Source of the DNA: Gammaproteobacteria bacterium 13_2_20CM_66_19
GTDB lineage: Bacteria > Pseudomonadota > Gammaproteobacteria > Steroidobacterales > Steroidobacteraceae
Assembly: GCA_001914695.1 (NCBI GenBank)
Contig: MNCZ01000117.1
Coordinates: forward strand, 1-50,364
Length of the DNA: 50,364 nt
Direction of reading: 5' to 3'
Below the pieces are notes generated by a model. It was given only the letters and a program-made list of their open reading frames with translations, ran no database searches and had not been told where the DNA came from. Below, piece by piece: positions 38,890 to 49,705 of the stretch (the first letter of the stretch is position 1; each line of letters begins with the position of its first letter). The translations under genes and the position numbers were made by a program.

Positions 38890-40349
38890 GCGTAGCCCTG
38901 CGGCACGCGGGTGTGCCAGTCCGTCTCGAGCTGATACCGATGCGCCACGTTCAGGAGCCTGGCTTCCCCGAAGTGCGGGCCCACGATCTGCAGGCCGACC
39001 GGCAGCCCTGCCACGAACCCGCACGGGACCGACATCGCCGGCACTCCCGCGAGATTCGCGCCGATGGTGTAGATGTCGTTCAAGTACATGGCGATCGGAT
39101 CGTCGGTCTTGGCGCCGATCGCGAACGCGGCGGTCGGCGTCATCGGCCCCATGAGCACGTCCACCTCGGCGAAGGCACGCCTGAAATCGTCCGTGATGAG
39201 CTGGCGCACTTTCTGCGCCCGGAGGTAGTACGCGTCGTAGTATCCGGCCGACAGTACGTAGGTGCCCGTCATGATCCGGCGCTTCACTTCCGCGCCAAAG
39301 CCCTCGCCGCGCGAGCGCTGGTAGAGATCGAGGAGATCCCGCGGCTCCTTGCAGCGGTAGCCGTAGCGCACCCCATCGAATCGGGCGAGGTTCGATGAGG
39401 CTTCGGCGGGCGCGACCACGTAGTAAGTCGGCACCGACAGCGGCAGGTTCGGCAGGCTCACCTCGCGAAGTTGCGCGCCGAGCTTCTCGAAGACCTGGAG
39501 CGCCTCGCGGATGCGGCGCTCGTTCCCCGCCTCGAGCCCCTTGTCGAAGAACTCCTTGAGGAGTCCCACCTTGAGCCCCGCGAGCGGCGCGTCCAGTGCC
39601 GCCACGTAGTCGGGCACGGGAGCCTCGACGCTCGTCGAGTCGTTCGGATCGAAGCCCGCCATCTCGCGCAGCATGAGCGCGGCGTCCGCGGCGCTCACCG
39701 TCAGCACCCCGCCCTGGTCGAGACTCGAGGCGAAGGCGACCATCCCAAAGCGCGACACGCGGCCGTACGTGGGCTTGATGCCGGTGATGCCGCAGAGCGC
39801 GGCGGGCTGCCGGATCGAGCCGCCGGTGTCGGTTCCGGTGGCGCCCGGGACCAGACGCGCCGCCACCGCGGCGGCCGAGCCGCCGGATGAGCCGCCGGGG
39901 ACGAGCTGCACGTTCCAGGGATTGCGCACCGGCCCGTAGTAGCTGTTCTCGTTGGAGGAGCCCATCGCGAACTCGTCCATGTTGGTCTTGCCGAGCGAGA
40001 TCGCGCCCGCGGCCTTGAGGCGCGCCACCACGGTCGCGTCGTAGGGCGAGACGAAGTTATCGAGCATCCGCGAGCCGCAGCTGGTGCGTACCCCGCGGGT
40101 GCAGAAGAGGTCCTTGTGGGCGATCGGCACGCCGGTCAGCGCGCCGCCGCCGCCCGATGCGAGCGCGCGGTCCGCGCCGGCGGCCTCCGCGAGCGCCTGC
40201 CCGGACGTGACCGAGACGAATGCATTGAGCGTCCCCTGGCGCGACTCGATCCGGCCGAGAAAGGCGCGCACCACTTCCACGCTCGAGAACTTCCTCGCGC
40301 GGAGCCCCGCCGCCAGCTCGGTCAGCGTGCGTTTGTGCAGCTCGCTCAC
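38886..40349 (-). CDS. gatA: Asp-tRNA(Asn)/Glu-tRNA(Gln) amidotransferase subunit A
   Basis: The 487-residue amidase-signature subunit releases ammonia from glutamine for GatB. The Ser-cisSer-Lys triad is complete: Lys79 (IAHKD), Ser154 ([11 protein letters not shown]) and Ser178 ([11 protein letters not shown]). Length and numbering match the family. It lies between gatC (seven bases upstream) and gatB. Confidence 0.97.
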   Translation of the reverse strand: MSELHKRTLTELAAGLRARKFSSVEVVRAFLGRIESRQGTLNAFVSVTSGQALAEAAGADRALASGGGGALTGVPIAHKDLFCTRGVRTSCGSRMLDNFVSPYDATVVARLKAAGAISLGKTNMDEFAMGSSNENSYYGPVRNPWNVQLVPGGSSGGSAAAVAARLVPGATGTDTGGSIRQPAALCGITGIKPTYGRVSRFGMVAFASSLDQGGVLTVSAADAALMLREMAGFDPNDSTSVEAPVPDYVAALDAPLAGLKVGLLKEFFDKGLEAGNERRIREALQVFEKLGAQLREVSLPNLPLSVPTYYVVAPAEASSNLARFDGVRYGYRCKEPRDLLDLYQRSRGEGFGAEVKRRIMTGTYVLSAGYYDAYYLRAQKVRQLITDDFRRAFAEVDVLMGPMTPTAAFAIGAKTDDPIAMYLNDIYTIGANLAGVPAMSVPCGFVAGLPVGLQIVGPHFGEARLLNVAHRYQLETDWHTRVPQGYA

Positions 40350-40356
40350 GCGCGCC

Positions 40357-40647
40357 TCACTCGATGACCTTGGGAACCAGGTAGAGGCCCGCGGCGACCT
40401 GCGGGGCGTTCCGCTGATGCTCCTCGTGGCGGTCCTGCTCGGTCACCACGTCCGGCCGCAGCCGCTGCGAGAGCCCGGGGAGCGGGTGTGACATCGGGGT
40501 GACGCCTTCGGTACGGGCGCGCTGCAGGGCGCCGACGAAATCCAGGATCTTAGACAGACTCTCCTGGTACACCGGGATCTCGGCCGGCGTGAGGTTGAGC
40601 CGCGCGAGGGCGGCAATTCCTGCGATCTGCTCGCGCGTAAGAGCCAT
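40357..40647 (-). CDS. gatC: Asp-tRNA(Asn)/Glu-tRNA(Gln) amidotransferase subunit C
   Basis: The 96-residue subunit stabilises the GatA-GatB complex. It shows [48 protein letters not shown] and a C-terminal [16 protein letters not shown], all typical of GatC. The ATG at 40647 gives the usual length. It is the first gene of gatCAB and is divergent from mreB. Confidence 0.94.
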   Translation of the reverse strand: MALTREQIAGIAALARLNLTPAEIPVYQESLSKILDFVGALQRARTEGVTPMSHPLPGLSQRLRPDVVTEQDRHEEHQRNAPQVAAGLYLVPKVIE

Positions 40648-40710
40648 GGCGAGGGTGCGGCGGTGCGCGTGGTGAAGTGAGAAAACCAGCGCAAAATCAT
40701 ACATGTTGCC

Positions 40711-41825
<1,115 letters not shown>

Positions 41826-41849
41826 CGCGAAGGAGCGCGCGAGCCACCG

Positions 41850-43016
41850 GTGGCCGCCTTCGGAACAGCAGCCGGCAGACCGTTGCAGGGGCGCGACGGC
41901 GCGGCCGGATTTCGCTTCACGGTCTACGCGGCGCTCGCCGTCGTCATCATGTACCTCGACCAGCGCCAGCACTACCTCGAGCGGCTGCGCTACGTGCTGC
42001 AGGCGGCCGCGTATCCCGTCCAGCTCGCGGTGAACTCGCCCCCCGCCGCGTGGAGCTCCATCAGGCGGAGCTTCGAGGGCCGCGACCAGCTCCAGGCGGA
42101 GAATGCGAGCCTCAAGGCGCGGCAGCGGGACCTCGAGTTGCGCTCGATGCGCTACGAGGACCTGGCGCGTGAGAATGCGGAGCTGCGCGGGCTGCGCGCG
42201 GCGCTGCCGCCGGTCGCCGACCGTTGGCTGCCGGCCGAGATCGTGAACGTGCAGCTCTCCAGCCTCAGGCAACGGCTGCTGATCGACCGGGGCGCCGTCA
42301 ACGGAGTCTTCAAGGGCCAGGCGGTGCTCGATGACCGCGGGCTCATCGGCCAGACGACAAACGTCGGTCCGTGGAGCGCGGAAGTCATCCTGATCACCGA
42401 TCCCGAGCACGGAACTCCGGTGCGCATCGAGCGCACGGGGCTTCGCACCATCGCGGTGGGCGCAGGCGATGCCACTTCGCTCGCGTTGCCTTACCTCCCG
42501 GCCAATGCCGACATCAAGCAAGGGGATCTCCTCGTCACCTCGGGCCTCGGCGGCGTCTTTCCGCACGGCTACCCCGTGGCGCGCGTGACCGAGGTGCACC
42601 GCGAGGCGGTGCAGCCGCTCGCGCAGGTGCGCGCCGCGCCGCTCGCCCACATCGGGACCGACAGCGAGGTCGTGCTGGTGTGGTTTCGCCCGGATCACCC
42701 CGCGGCGCCCGCGCCGCAGGCCGCCTCGGTGAATGGCGTCAAGGTCGGCAACGCCGCCCTGCAGCCGCAGGCGGCCCCCCCTCGCCCGACCGCCGCGCCG
42801 GCCCCGGCCATGCCGAAGCCCGCGCCCGAGGCGGCCCGGACCCCACCGCGCACAGGTCCGGCGCCCCGGCCGAAGCCCGCGACGGAGCCCGCGCCGGAGG
42901 CAGAGGCGACGTCACCGGCCGAGGGGCCGCCGCCCGCGGTCGAGTCCCCCGAATCCAAGCCCCGGGACCCGGCGGAACCGCAACCGGAGACTCAGCCGCC
43001 CAAGGGGAACCGGTGA
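41850..43016 (+). CDS. mreC: Rod shape-determining protein MreC with long Pro/Ala tail
   Basis: The 388-residue protein has one membrane helix (residues 21-37), a coiled coil (RDQLQAENASLKARQRDLELR), and the periplasmic double beta-barrel domain with LLIDRGAVNGVFKGQAVLDDRGLIGQ and SGLGGVFPHGYPVARV. It links MreB to the wall-synthesis enzymes. The last 100 or so residues are a Pro/Ala/Glu/Lys-rich tail, longer than in E. coli MreC. The start is a GTG at 41850; AAGGAG is present but 14 bases away. The stop overlaps mreD as GTGA. Confidence 0.96.
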   Translation: MAAFGTAAGRPLQGRDGAAGFRFTVYAALAVVIMYLDQRQHYLERLRYVLQAAAYPVQLAVNSPPAAWSSIRRSFEGRDQLQAENASLKARQRDLELRSMRYEDLARENAELRGLRAALPPVADRWLPAEIVNVQLSSLRQRLLIDRGAVNGVFKGQAVLDDRGLIGQTTNVGPWSAEVILITDPEHGTPVRIERTGLRTIAVGAGDATSLALPYLPANADIKQGDLLVTSGLGGVFPHGYPVARVTEVHREAVQPLAQVRAAPLAHIGTDSEVVLVWFRPDHPAAPAPQAASVNGVKVGNAALQPQAAPPRPTAAPAPAMPKPAPEAARTPPRTGPAPRPKPATEPAPEAEATSPAEGPPPAVESPESKPRDPAEPQPETQPPKGNR

Positions 43017-43486
43017 ACGCCTTCGGTCGGGGCCGCATGCTCCTCTCGGTGATCTTCGGCCTGGTGCTCACCGTGTTCCCGCTGCCGGCGTGGCTCGATG
43101 TGCTCCGGCCCGCCTTTGTGGTGCTCGTGGTGCTGTACTGGTCGGTGAACGCCCCGCGCTTGGGCGGGATCGCCCTCGGCTTCTTCTCGGGCTTCGCGCT
43201 CGATGTCTTCCAGGGACCGGTCTTGGGTCAGCACGCCCTGGCGCTTTCGCTGGTAGCCTATATTGCCGTGCGCGAGGCCCAGCGCATCCGGACCAAGCCG
43301 GCGCTGCAGCAGGCGCTGGTCGTGTTCGGGGCGCTCGCGGTCTACGAGTTCGCGGTGTTCGCGATCGACGGCTGGAGCGGCCACCCGGTCACGAGCCCCC
43401 TGCGCTGGGTCCATACCGTGACGGGCGCACTGATCTGGCCCCCGGTCGCCGCCATACTCGGGTACCGATCGCGCGCGCGCATCTGA
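43013..43486 (+). CDS. mreD: Rod shape-determining protein MreD
   Basis: The 157-residue integral membrane protein has about five helices, with LLSVIFGLVLTVFPLPAWLDVLRPAFVVLVVLYW at the start and GFFSGFALDVFQGPVLGQHALALSLVAY in the middle, the MreD core. It is part of the elongasome with MreC. The start is GTG, overlapping the mreC stop, with AAGGGG upstream. Confidence 0.93.
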   Translation: MNAFGRGRMLLSVIFGLVLTVFPLPAWLDVLRPAFVVLVVLYWSVNAPRLGGIALGFFSGFALDVFQGPVLGQHALALSLVAYIAVREAQRIRTKPALQQALVVFGALAVYEFAVFAIDGWSGHPVTSPLRWVHTVTGALIWPPVAAILGYRSRARI

Positions 43487-43529
43487 AGCGGAACTATCCT
43501 CACCCCCGACGTTCTGACCGTTTCCAGCC

Positions 43530-45458
43530 ATGCCGGCAGTGCGCATCAAGGATCAATGGCGGGAGCAGCGCCTGTTCGATCAGCGCTCGCTCGTGTGCGC
43601 CGCGATCATGGGCTTAGGCGTGCTCGGCCTCATCGTGCGGCTGTTCGTGCTGCAGGTCGCCCGGCACGAGTACTACTCCGACCTCTCCCAGGGCAATCGG
43701 GTCCGCAATGAGCCGATCCCCGCGGCGCGCGGGCTGATTCTCGACCGCAACGGCGAGGTGATCGCCGGCAACCAGCCCGCCTATCAGCTCGAGATGGTCC
43801 CCGAGGAAGTGCCGGATCTCGAGGACACACTCGCGCGGCTCGTGCAGCTCGAGCTCGTCCGCTCCGAGGACGTCGGCGAGCTCGAGCGCACCGTCGAGTC
43901 GAGCCGCAGCTTCGACAGCGTGCCGATCCGGCTGCGCATGTCGGACGAGGATGTCGCGCGCTTTGCGGTGCGGCGCTTCGAGTTCCAGGGACTCGACATC
44001 AAGACGCGCCAGACCCGCTGGTACCCGAACGGCGAGCTCGCGGTGCACGCGCTCGGCTACGTCGGCGCGATCAGCGAGCAGGACCTGAAGCACATCGACC
44101 GCGCCGCCTACGCCGGCACCGCGCTCATCGGCAAGCTCGGCGTCGAGAGCGCCTTCGAGCGGGAGCTCCACGGCACCAACGGCTATCGCGAGGTGCTGGT
44201 GAACGCTCTAGGGCGCTCGGTGGAGCGCCAGGGCGCCTTCGTGCCGAACCTGCGCACGCGGTCGCCCGCGGCGGGCGATGATCTGCTGCTCGCCATCGAC
44301 CTCAAGGTGCAGCGCACCGCCGAGGCCGCGCTCGCCGGACATCGCGGCGCGGTGGTGGCGCTCGATCCCAACAACGGCGACGTGCTGGCGCTCGTGAGCC
44401 TGCCGGGCTTCGATCCGACGCTGTTCGGGCGCGGCATCACCGCCACCGAGTTCGGTGCGCTGCAGGCCGACATCGACCGGCCACTCTTCAATCGGGCGCT
44501 CCGCGGCACCTACCCGCCGGGCTCGACCGTGAAGCCGGTGATCGCGCTCGCCGCGCTCACCTACCACGTGGTGGATCCCCAGGCTCACCGCTACTGCGCC
44601 GGCGCCTTCCATCTGCCGCACAGCGCACACGTGTTCCGCGAGTACCACAACGAGCACCACGGGTCCGTCGACCTGGACGACGCCATCGCGCGCTCCTGCG
44701 ACGTCTACTTCTACGGCCTCGCCGATGTCCTCGGCGTGGACCGGATCTCCGCGTTCATGGCGCCGTTCGGCTTCGGCAAGGCGGCCGGCATCGACATCGG
44801 CGGTGAAAAGCCCGGGATCCTACCCTCGCGCGAGTGGAAGGCGAAGATGTTCTCGCGGCCCGCGGATCAGGTGTGGTTCCCGGGCGAGACGGTGAACTTC
44901 GGCATCGGCCAGGGCTATCTCAACGTGACGCCGCTGCAGCTCGCCCACTACGCGAGCATCATCGCCACCCGCGGCAAGATCTGGAAGCCGCGGCTCGTCG
45001 CCGCCTACCGCGATCCACGCACCGGCCAGATTCACCAGGTGCCGCCACAGTCCGACGGCCAAGTGACCGGTGTCGCACCCGAGGACTGGCAGCGCGTGGT
45101 GCACGGCATGATCGGCGTGACGACGCGCGGCACCGCCGCGGCCATCGGCTACCGCGCGCCCTACACGTTTGGCGGCAAGACCGGCACCGCGCAGGTGTTC
45201 ACGGTCGGGCAGAACGAGAAGTACAACGCGAGCAAGATAAGCGAGCGGCTGCGCGATCACTCCTGGTTCATCGCGTTTGCGCCCGCGGACGAGCCGCGCA
45301 TCGCGCTCGCGGTGCTGCAGGAGAATGGCGGCGCGGGCGCGAGCGCCGCAGCTCCGATCGCCCGCAAGGTGCTCGACGCGTACCTCCTGGGCGCGGACGG
45401 CAAGCTAAAGCCCCCGCAGCTGATGAAGCCCCCGCAGCTGATGGAGCCCCGCCGCTGA
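43530..45458 (+). CDS. mrdA: Penicillin-binding protein 2 (peptidoglycan transpeptidase)
   Basis: The 642-residue class B PBP cross-links peptidoglycan during cell elongation. It has one membrane helix (about 21-43), a pedestal domain with RGLILDRNGEVIAGN, and a transpeptidase domain with S332-T-V-K, S389-C-D and K550-T-G. It ends in KPPQLM repeated twice from a DNA duplication. It partners with RodA, whose start overlaps this stop by one base (TGATG). Confidence 0.97.
   Translation: MPAVRIKDQWREQRLFDQRSLVCAAIMGLGVLGLIVRLFVLQVARHEYYSDLSQGNRVRNEPIPAARGLILDRNGEVIAGNQPAYQLEMVPEEVPDLEDTLARLVQLELVRSEDVGELERTVESSRSFDSVPIRLRMSDEDVARFAVRRFEFQGLDIKTRQTRWYPNGELAVHALGYVGAISEQDLKHIDRAAYAGTALIGKLGVESAFERELHGTNGYREVLVNALGRSVERQGAFVPNLRTRSPAAGDDLLLAIDLKVQRTAEAALAGHRGAVVALDPNNGDVLALVSLPGFDPTLFGRGITATEFGALQADIDRPLFNRALRGTYPPGSTVKPVIALAALTYHVVDPQAHRYCAGAFHLPHSAHVFREYHNEHHGSVDLDDAIARSCDVYFYGLADVLGVDRISAFMAPFGFGKAAGIDIGGEKPGILPSREWKAKMFSRPADQVWFPGETVNFGIGQGYLNVTPLQLAHYASIIATRGKIWKPRLVAAYRDPRTGQIHQVPPQSDGQVTGVAPEDWQRVVHGMIGVTTRGTAAAIGYRAPYTFGGKTGTAQVFTVGQNEKYNASKISERLRDHSWFIAFAPADEPRIALAVLQENGGAGASAAAPIARKVLDAYLLGADGKLKPPQLMKPPQLMEPRR
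45408..45443 (+). repeat. 18-bp tandem duplication at the 3' end of mrdA
   Basis: Two identical adjacent 18-base units (45408-45425 and 45426-45443), AAGCCCCCGCAGCTGATG, encode KPPQLM twice just before the PBP2 stop. A third partial copy follows as ATGGAGCCCC. Confidence 0.9.
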
Positions 45459-46594
45459 TGTACGAGGACCTCGCTTCCGGCTCACGCGCACGACGCACGC
45501 TCACGGGCGCGGCGCACTTGCTCTTTGCGCTGCAGCTCGACGGCCCGCTCGTCGCGGGGCTGGCGCTGATCGCCGCGTTCGGGCTCGTCGTGCTCTACAG
45601 CGCCTCGGGGCAGAGCGTCGCCACCGTGGTGCGCACGGCGCTCAGGCTCCTCCTCGGCACCGTCGCCCTGGTGCTGCTCGCGCGCGTCAATCCGAATTTC
45701 CTGCGCCGCGCGACCCCGTGGCTATACGTCGCGGGCTGCGTGCTGCTCCTCATCGTGGCGGCGATCGGCCACGTCGGCATGGGCGCGCAGCGCTGGCTCA
45801 ATCTCGGCCTGTTCCGCTTCCAGCCCTCCGAGCTCATGAAGCTCGCGGTGCCGATGACCTGCGCCTGGTACCTGCACGATCGGCCGCTGCCGCCCTCCTG
45901 GCGCTCGCTCGCGATGTTGACGGTGCTGATCCTGATGCCGGTCGGGCTCGTGGCGATCCAGCCGGACCTCGGCACCGCGGCGCTCATCGCGGTCGCCGGC
46001 ATACTGGTCATCGTGCTCGCGGGATTGCGCGTGCGTGTGATGGTGGCGCTCGTCGTGCTCGGCGCGCTCGCGGCCTGGTTCGGCTGGAGCTTCATGCACG
46101 ACTACCAGAAAAAGCGCGTGCTCACCTTCCTCGACCCGCAGACCGATCCGCTCGGCGCCGGCTACCACATCATCCAGTCGCAGATCGCGATCGGCTCGGG
46201 AGGCGTGTTCGGCAAGGGCTGGATGAACGGCAGCCAGGCCCAGCTGGAGTTCCTTCCCGAGCGCTCGACCGATTTCATCTTCGCCGTGGTGGGCGAGGAG
46301 TTCGGGCTGCTGGGGCTCTTGCTGCTGCTGCTGCTCTATCTCTTCGTCGCCGGCCGCGCGCTCTATCTCGCGACGCAGACTCAGGACACTTTCGCGCGTC
46401 TGCTCGCCGGCAGCCTCGCGCTCACCTTCTTCGTCTACGTGATCATCAACGCCGGCATGGTCACGGGGCTGCTGCCGGTCGTCGGCGTGCCGCTGCCGCT
46501 CGTAAGCTACGGCGGCAGCTCGGTCGTGACGCTGCTCGCGGGCTTCGGTATTCTGATGGCGCTGTATTCGCGGCGCAAACTCATCGGGTCATAG
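45458..46594 (+). CDS. mrdB: Peptidoglycan glycosyltransferase RodA (SEDS family)
   Basis: The 378-residue polytopic protein has about ten helices and polymerises lipid II with PBP2. It shows the SEDS motifs MGAQRWLNLGLFRFQPSELMKL, QPDLGTA, and LPERSTDFIFAVVGEEFG with the conserved Asp, and ends in LPLVSYGGSSVVTLLAGFGILM. Start and stop are clear. It overlaps mrdA by one base and is followed by mltB. Confidence 0.97.
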   Translation: MYEDLASGSRARRTLTGAAHLLFALQLDGPLVAGLALIAAFGLVVLYSASGQSVATVVRTALRLLLGTVALVLLARVNPNFLRRATPWLYVAGCVLLLIVAAIGHVGMGAQRWLNLGLFRFQPSELMKLAVPMTCAWYLHDRPLPPSWRSLAMLTVLILMPVGLVAIQPDLGTAALIAVAGILVIVLAGLRVRVMVALVVLGALAAWFGWSFMHDYQKKRVLTFLDPQTDPLGAGYHIIQSQIAIGSGGVFGKGWMNGSQAQLEFLPERSTDFIFAVVGEEFGLLGLLLLLLLYLFVAGRALYLATQTQDTFARLLAGSLALTFFVYVIINAGMVTGLLPVVGVPLPLVSYGGSSVVTLLAGFGILMALYSRRKLIGS

Positions 46595-46602
46595 TCGAGC
46601 TC

Positions 46603-47625
46603 GTGGCGTTGAACCACTGTCTTCGTGTCCTGCTCGCGGCGCTCGCCTGCTCACCAGCGGGCGCGCAACCCCTCGATGCGGCCCCGAACGGCTTCGACCT
46701 GCAGCGTCCCGAGATCGCGGAGTTCGTCGACCGCGTGGTGAGCCATCACGGACTCAACCGCCAGGACGTGCGCGCAATCCTCAAGGAGGCGCAGCCACAG
46801 CCGAAGATCATCGAGATCATGAACCGTCCCATCGAGAGGGTGGCGCCGTGGTGGGAGTACCGCGAGCACTTCCTGTCCGAGGAGCGCATCAGCGAGGGCG
46901 CCCATTTCTGGCTCGACCACAAGAATTCGCTCGAGCAGGTCTCCGGCCGCTATCAGATCCCCCCCGAATACCTGGTGGCGATTCTCGGCATCGAGACCAA
47001 GTACGGGCGCGTCACCGGGCACTACCGCGTGCTCGATGCGCTCGCGACGCTCGCGTTCGATTACCCGCCGCGCCACAGCTACTTTCGCGAGGAGCTCGAG
47101 CAGTTCCTGCTGCTCATCAAGGAAAGCAAGCTCGACCCGCTCACCACCACCGGCTCCTACGCCGGCGCCATGGGCGTGCCGCAGTTCATGCCGTCCGTGT
47201 ACCGGCGCTACGCGGTCGATGCCAACAGCGACAAGCGGCCGCCGCCCGACCTCTGGAGCGACTGGGACGCGATCCTCGCGAGCGTCGCCAATTACCTGCA
47301 CGAGTACGGCTGGAGGGCCGGCGGTCCGGTGCTGGCGGAGACCAAGCTCGACCCGGATCCGAGCTTCCAGATCGAGCCGCACAATCTCGAGCTCAGCGAG
47401 ACCGTCGAGAGCCTCGGCGCACACGGCGTGAAGGTCGAGCTCGCCGTGCCGCCCGATACGCCCGTGGTGCTGATCTCCGCCGAGCAGCGCGACGGGCCGG
47501 CGTACCGCGTCGGGTTCCACAACTTCTACGTGATCACCCGCTACAACGCCAGCGCGCGCTACGCCATGGCCGTGCACGATCTGGCGCAGGCCGTCGCGAA
47601 GCGCGTGCACGACAGCTCATCGTGA
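46603..47625 (+). CDS. mltB: Membrane-bound or periplasmic lytic transglycosylase B
   Basis: The 340-residue lytic transglycosylase cleaves glycan strands with formation of 1,6-anhydro ends. The catalytic Glu is in VAILGIETKYGRVTGHYRVLDAL, followed by TGSYAGAMGVPQFMPSVYRRYAVD and NFYVITRYNASARYAMAVHDLA. The N terminus is a signal peptide (LRVLLAALACSPAGAQ). The Cys is not in a perfect lipobox, so it may be a soluble periplasmic form. A GTG at 46603 is chosen; TTG at 46609 is an alternative. It begins nine bases after mrdB. Confidence 0.94.
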   Translation: MALNHCLRVLLAALACSPAGAQPLDAAPNGFDLQRPEIAEFVDRVVSHHGLNRQDVRAILKEAQPQPKIIEIMNRPIERVAPWWEYREHFLSEERISEGAHFWLDHKNSLEQVSGRYQIPPEYLVAILGIETKYGRVTGHYRVLDALATLAFDYPPRHSYFREELEQFLLLIKESKLDPLTTTGSYAGAMGVPQFMPSVYRRYAVDANSDKRPPPDLWSDWDAILASVANYLHEYGWRAGGPVLAETKLDPDPSFQIEPHNLELSETVESLGAHGVKVELAVPPDTPVVLISAEQRDGPAYRVGFHNFYVITRYNASARYAMAVHDLAQAVAKRVHDSSS

Positions 47626-48449
47626 GTCGCGCGCACCGCGCCGCGCCCGCGCAGCGGCTCACCCGGACCGCGGCGCTCTGCCTGCTGCTCGCCGCCTGCG
47701 CGACGGTGTCGCGCCGGGGGCCGCCCGTGGCTCCACCCTCGCCCCCGCCGGCGCCGCCGCCGGGCGGCGTCGAATCAGTCCCCGATGCCGTGCCGCGCGC
47801 CGAGCCGCGCAGCGCCCACGGCAACCCGCCCTTCTACGGCGTGCTCGGCAGGCGCTACTTCGTGCTGGCGACCGCCGACGGCTACCTCGAGCGCGGCGTG
47901 GCCTCCTGGTACGGCCCGACGTTCCACGGCGGCAACACCTCCAGCGGCGAGCCCTACGACATGTACGGGATGACTGCCGCCCACAAGACGCTGCCGCTTC
48001 CGAGCTATGCGCGCGTCACCAACCTCCGCAACGGCCGCAGCGTCGTCGTGCGCATCAACGATCGCGGCCCCTTCGTCGCCAACCGCCTCATCGACCTCTC
48101 CTACACCGCGGCCGCGAAGCTCGACATGGTCCGGGACGGCACGACGCTGGTCGAAGTGCGGGCGCTGACTCCCGGCGTGCCGGATCAATTCACGCGCAGC
48201 GCCCAGGCGCCGCCCCCCTCGCTCTACGTGCAGGCGGGCGCCTTCGCCGACGAGCGCAACGCGCAGCGCCTGCTCGAGCGGCTGCACGACGCGGGACTTG
48301 CGAGCGCCTTCGTGCTGTCGCCGCTCGAGGGCAAATCGGGGCTCTACCGCGTGCGCCTCGGGCCCGTCGCGAGCGTCGCCGAATTCGATGCGCTCGCCGC
48401 GCGCTTGAGCGCGCTCGGCATCCCCGGCGTCTTCCTCGCCCTCGACTGA
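47622..48449 (+). CDS. rlpA: Septal ring lytic transglycosylase RlpA-like lipoprotein with SPOR domain
   Basis: The 275-residue lipoprotein has a lipobox LAAC (Cys26) and a Pro-rich linker. The double-psi beta-barrel domain follows (VASWYGPTFHGGNTSSGEPYDMYGMTAAHKTLPLPS, then VVRINDRGPFVANRLIDLSYTAA), and then a C-terminal SPOR domain (SLYVQAGAFADERNAQRLLERL) that binds denuded glycans. The GTG start overlaps the mltB stop (GTGA). Confidence 0.95.
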   Translation: MSRAHRAAPAQRLTRTAALCLLLAACATVSRRGPPVAPPSPPPAPPPGGVESVPDAVPRAEPRSAHGNPPFYGVLGRRYFVLATADGYLERGVASWYGPTFHGGNTSSGEPYDMYGMTAAHKTLPLPSYARVTNLRNGRSVVVRINDRGPFVANRLIDLSYTAAAKLDMVRDGTTLVEVRALTPGVPDQFTRSAQAPPPSLYVQAGAFADERNAQRLLERLHDAGLASAFVLSPLEGKSGLYRVRLGPVASVAEFDALAARLSALGIPGVFLALD

Positions 48450-48481
48450 CGGCCGCCGCGCTTGAGTTAAGATCCGCATCC

Positions 48482-49669
48482 GTGATTCGCCCCGCGCTCA
48501 CTGCTGCGCTCGTGCTCGCCGCGCTCGTGCTCGCCGCCCTCCCGCCCGCGGCTGCCACACCCGCGGCGGCCGCCGCGCCTGCGCAGGCCGCGATCCCGAT
48601 CCCAAGAGCCCCGGCGGTCAGTGCGCGCTCGTACATCCTGCTCGATCACTTCAGCGGCCGGGTGCTGGCGGACTATCACGCCGACGAGCGCGCCGAGCCC
48701 GCGAGCCTCACCAAGCTCATGACGGCCTACGTGGTGTTCACCGCGCTCGCCGAGGGGCGCTTGAAGCTCACCGACATGGCCGCCATCAGCGTGCACGCCT
48801 GGCGCACCGGCGGCTCGCGCAGCTTCGTACAGGTCGACACGCAGATCCCGGTCGACATTCTCGTGAAGGGCATGATCGTACAGAGCGGGAACGACGCCAG
48901 CATCGCGCTCGCCGAGAAGGTGGGCGGCACCGAGAGCGCGTTCGCCGAGATGATGAACGAGTACGCGCGGCGCCTCGGGATGAAATCGAGCCACTTCGAG
49001 AACGCCGACGGCCTGCCGTCACCCAATCACTACACCACCGCACGCGACACGGCGACGCTCGCCAACGCGCTGATCCGAGACTTCCCGCAGTACTACCCCC
49101 TCTTCAGCCTGCGCGAGTTCTTGTGGAACAACATCCGCCAGGAGAACCGCAACGGCCTGCTCGGCAAAGATCCTTCCGTCGACGGGCTGAAAACCGGGCA
49201 CACCGACAGCGCCGGCTTCTGCCTCGCGACCTCCGCCAACCGCAACGGCATGCGGCTGGTGTCGGTGGTCATGGGCGCCCCGAGCGTCAAGGCACGCGAG
49301 GCTGCGAGCGCCGCGCTCCTCAACTACGGCTACACCTTCTTCGAGACCGTGCGCGTGAAGGCGGCGCGCGAAACAGTTCTGAAGCCCCGCGTCTACGGCT
49401 CGGCGGCGGAGTTCACCCCCGTGGGCGTGCCCTACGATGTCTACGCGACGGTGGCTCGCGGACAGGCCGGGATGCTGCGCACCAGCGCGCGCCTCACTCA
49501 CGAGCCCCTCACCGCCCCGCTCGCGGCCGCCACACCGCTCGGCGAGCTCGCCGTCGTGGATGGAAGCGGCGAGGTGGTGGCGCGTGCGCCGCTCACGGCC
49601 TTCGCGCCGGTGCCCGAGGGAGGACTGTGGACGCGCGCCGTGGACCACGTGGCGCTCTGGTTCCACTGA
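48482..49669 (+). CDS. dacC: D-alanyl-D-alanine carboxypeptidase (PBP5/6 type)
   Basis: The 395-residue periplasmic enzyme trims the terminal D-Ala of pentapeptides. A signal peptide rich in Ala is followed by the active-site motifs S75-L-T-K, S135-G-N and K237-T-G. A C-terminal beta domain and an amphipathic end (LWTRAVDHVALWFH) anchor it to the membrane. The start is GTG. The released D-Ala is relevant to the next gene, dat. dacA and dacC cannot be told apart from sequence alone. Confidence 0.95.
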   Translation: MIRPALTAALVLAALVLAALPPAAATPAAAAAPAQAAIPIPRAPAVSARSYILLDHFSGRVLADYHADERAEPASLTKLMTAYVVFTALAEGRLKLTDMAAISVHAWRTGGSRSFVQVDTQIPVDILVKGMIVQSGNDASIALAEKVGGTESAFAEMMNEYARRLGMKSSHFENADGLPSPNHYTTARDTATLANALIRDFPQYYPLFSLREFLWNNIRQENRNGLLGKDPSVDGLKTGHTDSAGFCLATSANRNGMRLVSVVMGAPSVKAREAASAALLNYGYTFFETVRVKAARETVLKPRVYGSAAEFTPVGVPYDVYATVARGQAGMLRTSARLTHEPLTAPLAAATPLGELAVVDGSGEVVARAPLTAFAPVPEGGLWTRAVDHVALWFH

Positions 49670-49705
49670 CGCCGCGGGCGCACGAGCGCTTTAGTCGAGC
49701 GAAGC

